DNA of 6,600 bases from an uncultured Flavobacteriales bacterium (GTDB taxonomy: Bacteria; Bacteroidota; Bacteroidia; Flavobacteriales; BACL11). Shown here piece by piece: positions 1 to 5,365 of the stretch (within the stretch, counting starts at the first letter, position 1; every line of letters starts with the position of its first letter). Under the pieces are notes generated by a model. It was not told where the DNA came from. It saw only the letters and a program-made list of their open reading frames with translations, and did no database searches. The DNA is taken from NCBI GenBank assembly GCA_950069165.1, contig CATMIT010000079.1:1-6600 (forward strand), written 5' to 3'. The position numbers and the translations under genes are program-made.

Positions 1-82
1 ATTAGGATAAACCTTATTTAGCAATAACTTTTGACAAAATACTTTCAAACAAACTTCTCCCATTTCCTGCCTTTTATTATTG

Positions 83-120
83 TTACATTGCTACATTAGT
101 AAATGGTTACATTAACCATT
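83..120. repeat. TACATT direct repeats and inverted repeat upstream of pruA
   Basis: Three TACATT words occur here in a short space (TTACATT at 83-89, CTACATT at 91-97, TTACATT at 107-113). The last lies inside a perfect 8+3+8 inverted repeat, AATGGTTA-CAT-TAACCATT, at 102-120. The inverted repeat lies about 45 to 60 bases upstream of the pruA -7 element, a plausible place for a regulator. It could equally be degenerate intergenic simple sequence, which is common in Bacteroidota. It has no T-run after it, so it is not an intrinsic terminator. The repeats are seen directly; any regulatory role is inference. Confidence 0.5.
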
Positions 121-126
121 CTGATT

Positions 127-144
127 TCTATCTACTATCTACTA
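127..144. repeat. Short heptamer tandem repeat TCTACTA
   Basis: Two exact copies of the heptamer TCTACTA lie at 131-144, preceded by a partial unit TCTA at 127-130. The tract sits about 20 bases upstream of the pruA -7 element, where a -33 element would be expected. It is short and may be chance low-complexity sequence. No function can be read from it. Confidence 0.4.
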
Positions 145-163
145 TTTTCTCACATCTATCCCT

Positions 164-171
164 TATCTTTG
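164..171 (+). promoter_or_regulatory. pruA promoter, Bacteroidota -7 element
   Basis: TATCTTTG matches the Bacteroidota housekeeping -7 consensus TAnnTTTG exactly and ends 24 bases before the pruA ATG. The usual spacing puts the transcription start at about 176-181, next to the A-run. No good -33 TTTG is visible at the expected distance; only a T-rich stretch near 145-149 is present. The same octamer recurs before the gene at 5366, which supports calling it a promoter motif. Confidence 0.6.
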
Positions 172-180
172 CAAACTCTT

Positions 181-196
181 AAAAAAAAAAAAAAAA
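181..196 (+). repeat. Poly(A)16 tract forming the pruA leader
   Basis: Sixteen consecutive A residues run from 181 to 196, the last being the A of the pruA ATG. There is no Shine-Dalgarno sequence. A-rich leaders are typical translation-initiation regions in Bacteroidota, where ribosome binding relies little on Shine-Dalgarno pairing. The tract would make up most of the predicted 5' untranslated region. A homopolymer this long is also prone to slippage in replication, transcription and sequencing, so its exact length is uncertain. Confidence 0.7.
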
Positions 197-1824
197 TGTC
201 AAACGGATTTTATAATGTACCCATTGCGGTAAACGAGCCAGTAAAAGCATATGCACCGGGAAGCCCTGAGCGCACTGAATTACTAGCAGAATACAAAAGA
301 ATGTACAATACTACTGTTGATGTACCAATGTATATTGGCGATAAACAAGTATTTACGAATGATAAAAGAAATTTAACACTCCCTCATGAGCATGGGCATG
401 TAATCGGGACTTCCAACTATGGAGGAGAACAAGAAGTGCGTGATGCAATTGATGCCGCAATGAAAGCTCGCACACAGTGGGCAAACATGAGCTGGGAACA
501 CAGAGCAGCTATTTTCTTAAAAGCGGCTGATTTATTAGCAGGACCATTCCGTGCAAAACTGAATGCAGCTACAATGCTAGCACAAAGTAAAAATGTAATG
601 CAAGCTGAGATTGATGCCGCTTGTGAATTGATTGATTTCTTTAAATTCAATGTGCAGTACATGAGTCAGTTGTACAAAGAACAACCAGAATCATTACCAG
701 GAATGTGGAACCGTTTGGAACATAGACCTCTGGAAGGATTTGTATTTGCACTTACGCCATTCAACTTCACATCTATCTGTGCTAACCTTTGTGCTGCACC
801 AGCAATGCTAGGGAATGTAGTAATTTGGAAACCAGCAGAAACACAAATCTATTCTGCCGGGGTGATTATGGAAATATTCCAAGCGGCAGGATTGCCTGAT
901 GGAGTAATCAATATGGTAACGGTAAGTGGTAAAGAAATTTCAAAGGTTGTTTTTGAAGATAAAAACTTTGCAGGCTTACACTTTACAGGAAGTACTGATG
1001 TATTCCGTACGCTTTGGAAAGGCATTGGAAATAACATTGAAAAGTATAAATCATACCCAAGAATAGTTGGAGAAACAGGAGGTAAAGATTTCATTATTGC
1101 GCACAAATCGGCAGTAGCTGCTGAAGTAGCCACTGCTATTTCAAGAGGTGCTTTTGAGTATCAAGGACAAAAATGTTCAGCTGCTTCTCGTGCTTATGTA
1201 CCTTCTAATTTATGGGAAGATGTAAAAACTCAAATTGTTGCTGATTGTAAAAGTTTCAAAATGGGTGCTCCTGATGATACTTCAAACTTCATCAATGCAG
1301 TAATTTCTGAAAAAGCATTTGACAGTATTGCTTCTTATATTGACTATGCAAAAACGGCTAATGATGCGGAGATTATTGCAGGAGGAAATTATGATAAATC
1401 AGTAGGTTACTTTATTGAACCAACTATTATTGTAACTACTGACCCTAAGTTCAAAACTATGGTTGAGGAAGTATTCGGACCAGTAATGAGCATTTATGTA
1501 TATGATGCAGACAAGTGGGAAGAAACGCTTGAATTAGTAGATAGCACTTCAGAGTATGCACTTACAGGCGCTATTTTATCGGTTGACAGATATGCTGCCC
1601 AGTATGCGACAAAAGCCTTAGAAAATGCAGCAGGAAACTTCTACATTAATGACAAACCATCTGGAGCTGTTGTTGGGCAACAACCTTTTGGTGGCGCTAG
1701 AGGATCTGGAACAAATGACAAGGCAGGATCAATCTTAAATTTATTAAGATGGGTTTCTCCAAGAACAATAAAAGAAACATTTGTACCTGCTACTGATTAC
1801 AAGTACCCTTTCTTGGGCGAATAG
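196..1824 (+). CDS. pruA: L-glutamate gamma-semialdehyde dehydrogenase (P5C dehydrogenase)
   Basis: This is a 542-residue single-domain aldehyde dehydrogenase of the ALDH4 family. It oxidises glutamate-gamma-semialdehyde, the hydrolysed form of 1-pyrroline-5-carboxylate, to L-glutamate with NAD+, the second step of proline catabolism in the cytoplasm. Visible family landmarks are TPFNF with the oxyanion-hole Asn190, the nucleotide-binding FTGST at 263-267, GETGGKD with general base Glu293, GQKCSA with nucleophile Cys327, EEVFGP at 424-429 with cofactor-contacting Glu425 and Phe427, and the ALDH4-type GQQPFGG at 494-500. All catalytic residues are intact. The frame is open from 103, but the upstream part encodes a hydrophobic and poly-Lys stretch overlapping the promoter. 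The ATG at 196 gives the usual length for the Bacteroidota enzyme and the familiar N-terminus MSNGFYNVP. It is not fused to proline dehydrogenase (no PutA), and no proline dehydrogenase gene lies in the window. A strong terminator follows directly, so it is probably monocistronic. Confidence 0.95.
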   Translation: MSNGFYNVPIAVNEPVKAYAPGSPERTELLAEYKRMYNTTVDVPMYIGDKQVFTNDKRNLTLPHEHGHVIGTSNYGGEQEVRDAIDAAMKARTQWANMSWEHRAAIFLKAADLLAGPFRAKLNAATMLAQSKNVMQAEIDAACELIDFFKFNVQYMSQLYKEQPESLPGMWNRLEHRPLEGFVFALTPFNFTSICANLCAAPAMLGNVVIWKPAETQIYSAGVIMEIFQAAGLPDGVINMVTVSGKEISKVVFEDKNFAGLHFTGSTDVFRTLWKGIGNNIEKYKSYPRIVGETGGKDFIIAHKSAVAAEVATAISRGAFEYQGQKCSAASRAYVPSNLWEDVKTQIVADCKSFKMGAPDDTSNFINAVISEKAFDSIASYIDYAKTANDAEIIAGGNYDKSVGYFIEPTIIVTTDPKFKTMVEEVFGPVMSIYVYDADKWEETLELVDSTSEYALTGAILSVDRYAAQYATKALENAAGNFYINDKPSGAVVGQQPFGGARGSGTNDKAGSILNLLRWVSPRTIKETFVPATDYKYPFLGE

Positions 1825-1837
1825 ATTTATTAACAAA

Positions 1838-1868
1838 AAAGAAAGTCCATTTTTGATGGGCTTTTTTT
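1838..1868 (+). terminator. Intrinsic terminator after pruA
   Basis: The stem AAAGTCCAT (1842-1850) pairs with ATGGGCTTT (1856-1864) through one G-U pair, around the 5-base loop TTTTG. The A-run before it and T-run after it can lengthen the stem to about 1838-1868. It begins 14 bases after the pruA stop and ends in seven T, a classic Rho-independent terminator for + strand transcription. It separates pruA from the divIC-mutase unit. Confidence 0.88.
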
Positions 1869-1871
1869 ATT

Positions 1872-1879
1872 TAATTTTG
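1872..1879 (+). promoter_or_regulatory. Promoter of divIC-mutAB unit, -7 element
   Basis: TAATTTTG is an exact TAnnTTTG match that begins 4 bases after the T-run of the pruA terminator and ends 6 bases before the GTG start at 1885. A possible -33 element TTTTG at 1851-1855 lies in the terminator loop, but the 16-base gap is somewhat shorter than usual. The expected transcription start falls at about 1884-1887, on or beside the start codon, implying a leaderless or nearly leaderless mRNA. Confidence 0.55.
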
Positions 1880-1884
1880 CTTCT

Positions 1885-2205
1885 GTGAAAAGAATAAAAG
1901 ATTTATACCAAAAACTGCCTGCTCCTTTGCGCAACAAATACATAATTACATTTATTGTTTTTTTGGTTTGGATTTTCTTTATCGACACTTTCGATATTAT
2001 TACTCAGATAAAAATGAATAAAGAATTCAAACAATTAAAAGAGCAACAAGAATTTTATAAATCTGAAGTTAAAAAGGATAGCACTATAATTTACAATTTG
2101 AATAACAACCCTGAAGAGCAAGAACGATTTGCCAGAGAGCGTTTTTTGATGAAAAAAGACAATGAAGATTTATTTATTGTAAGAGAAAAAAAAGAAAATG
2201 AATAG
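1885..2205 (+). CDS. DivIC/FtsB-like septum formation initiator protein
   Basis: This 106-residue bitopic inner-membrane protein belongs to the DivIC/FtsB family, whose members join the FtsL/FtsQ (DivIB) division subcomplex and help activate septal peptidoglycan synthesis. It has a short basic cytoplasmic N-terminus (residues 1-18), one transmembrane segment at about 19-36 (aromatic and Ile/Val rich), a charged Glu/Lys/Gln coiled-coil stretch at about 40-75, and the family's C-terminal block at 77-99 (EEQERFARERF followed by MKKDNEDLFIV). Length and layout match Bacteroidota members. The start is GTG at 1885. The next Met in frame, residue 44, would remove the membrane anchor, so GTG is preferred. 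There is no Shine-Dalgarno sequence and almost no leader. The stop overlaps the following mutase start by 8 bases, implying co-transcription and possible translational coupling. I recall the same neighbour order (divIC-like gene, then methylmalonyl-CoA mutase genes) from flavobacterial genomes. Division function is inferred from family membership only. Confidence 0.85.
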   Translation: MKRIKDLYQKLPAPLRNKYIITFIVFLVWIFFIDTFDIITQIKMNKEFKQLKEQQEFYKSEVKKDSTIIYNLNNNPEEQERFARERFLMKKDNEDLFIVREKKENE

Positions 2206-5194
2206 TCTTTTTAAGGATTTTACACTCCAAAGCGCAAAACATTGGAAGGAGAAAATAATAGCAGATTTAAAAGCAAGAGAGTATGATTCTTTGATAGCTG
2301 ATAATGGGACTTTACCTTTTTATCATCAGGATATTGTAAGTCAAAACCAACCACTCACCAAAGAAAATACTTGGAATGCTTGCCAGCTTATTGACGGTAC
2401 AAATGCAAAACAGGCAAATCAAAAAGCCCTTTTAGCCCTTGAAAATGATGTAAGCGCCCTTTGTTTTTCCAATCCCAACAACTTGGAAATTCTTTTAAAA
2501 GATATTTCCATAGAACATATCCGTATTGATTTCAAAAATTATACGCCTGATTTTGTAAAAGAGTGGACAGATTTTATTGCAAACAAAAAGATAAATGGTG
2601 CTCTTCATGGCAATGAGGATTTTTCTTATCCTAACTATTGTGGTACTACTATTTTTGCAGAAGGAGAAACTGCCAAAGAGCAAATAAAAGATGCCTTTGA
2701 AAAAGGAAAAAAGGCAAAAGGAAATATGCAGTTTCATTTTTTTATTGGTGAAAATTATTTTCAACAGATTGCAAAACTGAGGGCTTTCCGTATTTTATGG
2801 AATAAAAAAACGGGAAGTACTCCGTTTATTTTTGCTGAAACATCTACAAAAAATCAGCAGAAAGAAAATCCTTACAATAATTTGATAGCAAGTACAACTA
2901 GCTTAATGTCAGCTATTTTTGGAGGTGCGGATACTATTTTGGTAAACACATACAATGCTGGCTTTGAAAAATCCACCGATTTTTCTGAGCGATTGGCCAG
3001 AAATCAGCAAAATATTTTAAGAAACGAAAGCTTTTTAGATAAAGCACAAGATCCAACGGCTGGCGCTTATTTTATGGAACACTTAACAGCTGAACTTTTG
3101 AAAAATTTTGACATCAAACAAGAAGCTATTGCAAAGCAAAAAAGTAGGGAAAGTTGGCTATCAGCCGAGCAAATTAATGTACCGAATAGTTTTACCAAAC
3201 AAGAAGAAAAGCACAATAATTTTGTGGCTGGAATTCCACCATTTTTAAGAGGTCCTTATTCCACCATGTATGCAAGCAGGCCTTGGACCATTCGCCAGTA
3301 TGCCGGCTTTTCAACAGCAGAAGAATCCAACGCCTTTTACAGAAAAAACTTAGCCGGTGGGCAAAAAGGACTTTCAGTGGCTTTTGATTTAGCCACACAT
3401 AGAGGGTATGATTCTGATAACAAAAGGGTGGAAGGAGATGTAGGAATGGCTGGGGTTGCTATTGATTCTGTTTTGGATATGAAAATTTTGTTTGATAAAA
3501 TTCCACTAGACAAAATGTCCGTTTCCATGACCATGAATGGAGCAGTTTTGCCCATTTTAGCTTTTTATATTGTAGCAGCTCAGGAACAAGGTGTTAAGTT
3601 AGAGCAACTCAATGGCACTATTCAGAATGATATTTTGAAAGAATTTATGGTGCGAAATACCTATATCTATCCTCCAAAATATTCTATGCGTATTATTTCT
3701 GATATTTTCAGGTTTACTACCCAGAATATGCCCAAATTTAACAGTATAAGTATTTCTGGCTACCACATGCAAGAAGCAGGCGCAACTGCTGATATTGAAT
3801 TGGCATACACTTTGGCTGATGGTTTAGAATATGTAAGAACCGGCATTGCATCTGGCTTAAAAATTGATGATTTTGCTCCCCGGCTTTCCTTCTTTTGGGG
3901 AATTGGGATGAACCATTTTATGGAAATTGCAAAGATGCGAGCTGCTAGAATGCTTTGGGCAAAACTAATAAAGCAATTCAATCCTCAGAATCCTAAATCA
4001 ATGGCACTAAGAACGCACTGCCAAACCTCTGGGTGGAGTTTAACCGAGCAAGACCCTTTCAATAATATTACAAGAACAACTGTGGAGGCAATGGCGGCCG
4101 TTATGGGAGGCACACAAAGCTTACACACCAACGCGCTTGATGAAGCAATTGCACTGCCTACCAATTTTTCGGCAAAAATTGCAAGAGATACACAAATTTA
4201 TTTACAAAATAGTATTGGTATTTGCGATACGGTAGACCCTTGGGGCGGATCGTATTATGTAGAATATCTTACTGCTAAAATAGCGGAAAAAGCTTGGAAA
4301 CATTTTGAGGAGATTGAAGAGTTAGGCGGAATGGCAAAAGCCATTGAAACAGGAATTCCTAAAATGAGAATTGAGCAATCGGCCGCCAGAAAGCAAGCAA
4401 GAATTGATTCAGGGAAAGACATTATTGTTGGGGTAAATGCCAATAAGATTGAGGAAGAAGAAAATGATTTTGAAATACTAAAAGTAGATAATACGGCTGT
4501 ACGAAAAGCACAGATTGATAGGATCAACCAACTAAAAAAAGATAGGGACAATACTAAAGTAACTGCTGCCCTTAATGCTTTAATAAAAGGATGCGAGAGG
4601 AAAGATGAAAATTTATTAAGTTTGGCGATAGAAGCGGCCAAGCAAAGAGCAACTTTGGGTGAAATTTCAGATGCTTTGGAAAAAGTATTTGGGAGATACA
4701 AAGCCCAAAACCAATTGATAACTGGCGTATATAAAATGGAAATACAGGATAATAAATACTTTAAAAAGGCAAAAGATTTAGCTGATAAATTTGCCAAAGA
4801 AAAAGGCAGACGCCCAAGAATAATGGTGGCTAAAATGGGGCAAGATGGGCACGATAGAGGAGCTAAAATTGTGGCCACTTCCTTTGCCGATTTGGGTTTT
4901 GATGTGGATATCAGTCCTCTTTTTCAAACACCAGAGGAAGTAGCCAAGCAGGCCATTGAAAATGATGTGCATATTTTGGGAATTTCATCCTTGGCAGCAG
5001 GGCACAAAACCCTTCTGCCAAAAGTAATTACTGCTTTGAAAGAAATGGGCAGAAGTGATATTTTGGTTATTGCTGGGGGCGTTATTCCTAAGCAAGATCA
5101 TGATTTTTTGTATGAGGCAGGGGTAAGTGGTATTTTTGGCCCTGGAACCATTATCGCAAAATCAGCTATTGCTATATTGGAGAAGTTAAGCTAA
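2198..5194 (+). CDS. mutAB: Methylmalonyl-CoA mutase, fused small (MutA-like) and large (MutB) subunits
   Basis: This 998-residue adenosylcobalamin-dependent enzyme interconverts (R)-methylmalonyl-CoA and succinyl-CoA in propionate, odd-chain fatty acid and Val/Ile metabolism. Residues 1 to about 300 resemble the non-catalytic small subunit: the start MNSLFKDF, IAKLRAFRILW at 191-201, and a PYNN...GGADT segment mirroring the large-subunit barrel. A charged linker of about 40 residues precedes FVAGIPPFLRGPY (342-354), where an intact large subunit begins. Alignment from memory to the Propionibacterium shermanii large chain gives a constant offset of 279: Tyr89 becomes Tyr368, Gln197 Gln476, Arg207 Arg486, Tyr243 Tyr522 and His244 His523. 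Tyr368 and Arg486 indicate methylmalonyl- rather than isobutyryl-CoA mutase. The C-terminal B12 domain has D883-x-H885-x-x-G888 (His885 as lower cobalt ligand), S930-x-L932 and Gly960-Gly961. The two subunits are normally about 450-640 and 715-730 residues and separately encoded. Here the small subunit's C-terminus and the large subunit's N-terminal arm are missing. No MeaB G-domain is present, so it is not IcmF. The start overlaps the divIC-like stop and has an A-rich, non-SD leader. Confidence 0.92.
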   Translation: MNSLFKDFTLQSAKHWKEKIIADLKAREYDSLIADNGTLPFYHQDIVSQNQPLTKENTWNACQLIDGTNAKQANQKALLALENDVSALCFSNPNNLEILLKDISIEHIRIDFKNYTPDFVKEWTDFIANKKINGALHGNEDFSYPNYCGTTIFAEGETAKEQIKDAFEKGKKAKGNMQFHFFIGENYFQQIAKLRAFRILWNKKTGSTPFIFAETSTKNQQKENPYNNLIASTTSLMSAIFGGADTILVNTYNAGFEKSTDFSERLARNQQNILRNESFLDKAQDPTAGAYFMEHLTAELLKNFDIKQEAIAKQKSRESWLSAEQINVPNSFTKQEEKHNNFVAGIPPFLRGPYSTMYASRPWTIRQYAGFSTAEESNAFYRKNLAGGQKGLSVAFDLATHRGYDSDNKRVEGDVGMAGVAIDSVLDMKILFDKIPLDKMSVSMTMNGAVLPILAFYIVAAQEQGVKLEQLNGTIQNDILKEFMVRNTYIYPPKYSMRIISDIFRFTTQNMPKFNSISISGYHMQEAGATADIELAYTLADGLEYVRTGIASGLKIDDFAPRLSFFWGIGMNHFMEIAKMRAARMLWAKLIKQFNPQNPKSMALRTHCQTSGWSLTEQDPFNNITRTTVEAMAAVMGGTQSLHTNALDEAIALPTNFSAKIARDTQIYLQNSIGICDTVDPWGGSYYVEYLTAKIAEKAWKHFEEIEELGGMAKAIETGIPKMRIEQSAARKQARIDSGKDIIVGVNANKIEEEENDFEILKVDNTAVRKAQIDRINQLKKDRDNTKVTAALNALIKGCERKDENLLSLAIEAAKQRATLGEISDALEKVFGRYKAQNQLITGVYKMEIQDNKYFKKAKDLADKFAKEKGRRPRIMVAKMGQDGHDRGAKIVATSFADLGFDVDISPLFQTPEEVAKQAIENDVHILGISSLAAGHKTLLPKVITALKEMGRSDILVIAGGVIPKQDHDFLYEAGVSGIFGPGTIIAKSAIAILEKLS

Positions 5195-5365
5195 ATAACC
5201 TTTTTTCTACTTTAAGATAAAATTCGTTTCGTTTGTCGTAAAGGGGTTCTGAGCAAATATAGGGAAATATTCCACATAAATTAAAAGGTCTTTCTTTTCA
5301 TTAGTTCAGAAAGAGTGCAGAAAGCAAATTCATTTTAAATTTATATCTTTGTATAATTCAGAGAT
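5195..5365. other. Intergenic region between mutAB and the surface-protein gene
   Basis: These 171 bases contain no supportable gene and no convincing intrinsic terminator after mutAB; the T-run at 5201-5206 lacks a GC-bearing stem. They hold two CAGAAAG direct repeats, at 5307-5313 and 5318-5324, spaced 11 bases start to start. They also hold a weak 7-base inverted repeat (TCTTTCT at 5289-5295 with AGAAAGA at 5308-5314) and a -7 promoter element near the right end. The gap is long and promoter-bearing enough to suggest that the downstream gene is transcribed separately. Confidence 0.6.
5344..5351 (+). promoter_or_regulatory. Surface-protein gene promoter, -7 element
   Basis: TATCTTTG is identical to the pruA -7 element and an exact TAnnTTTG match. 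It ends 14 bases before the ATG at 5366. The transcription start would fall at about 5356-5360, leaving a leader of roughly 6 to 10 bases without a Shine-Dalgarno sequence. No clear -33 TTTG is visible at the expected distance. Confidence 0.55.

Noticed and set aside
1..21. Possible 3' tail of an upstream + strand gene, open from the window edge to TAG at 19-21
   Set aside because: Only six codons are visible and all frames stop within the first tens of bases, so nothing supports a coding assignment.
32..37. TTGACA resembling an enterobacterial -35 box
   Set aside because: Bacteroidota promoters use TTTG at -33 and TAnnTTTG at -7, and no TAnnTTTG lies at the matching distance downstream.
103..195. 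Upstream in-frame extension of pruA starting at ATG 103
   Set aside because: It would add 31 residues ending in poly-Lys encoded by the A-run, overlaps the -7 promoter element, and gives a protein longer than the family's usual 541-543 residues in Bacteroidota. The ATG at 196 gives the recognised N-terminus.
4255..4878. Long open frame of 207 codons on the minus strand
   Set aside because: It lies wholly antisense to the conserved large-subunit and B12-binding coding sequence. Its protein has the Ser/Leu/Ala-rich composition typical of the complement of a Lys/Glu/Ala-rich gene, and no family or promoter is recognisable.
2198..5194. Assignment of the mutase as IcmF or isobutyryl-CoA mutase
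   Set aside because: IcmF has an N-terminal B12 domain and a MeaB-type GTPase domain, both absent here. Tyr368 and Arg486 match the methylmalonyl-CoA-specific residues rather than the Phe/Gln pair of isobutyryl-CoA mutases.
5263..5273. GGAA-ATA-TTCC inverted repeat in the mutAB downstream region
   Set aside because: The arms are only four bases, there is no following T-run, and such a short palindrome is expected by chance.
5289..5314. TCTTTCT / AGAAAGA hairpin as a mutAB terminator
   Set aside because: The 7-base stem is A/T-rich with a 12-base loop, lies about 95 bases past the stop and is not followed by a T-run.
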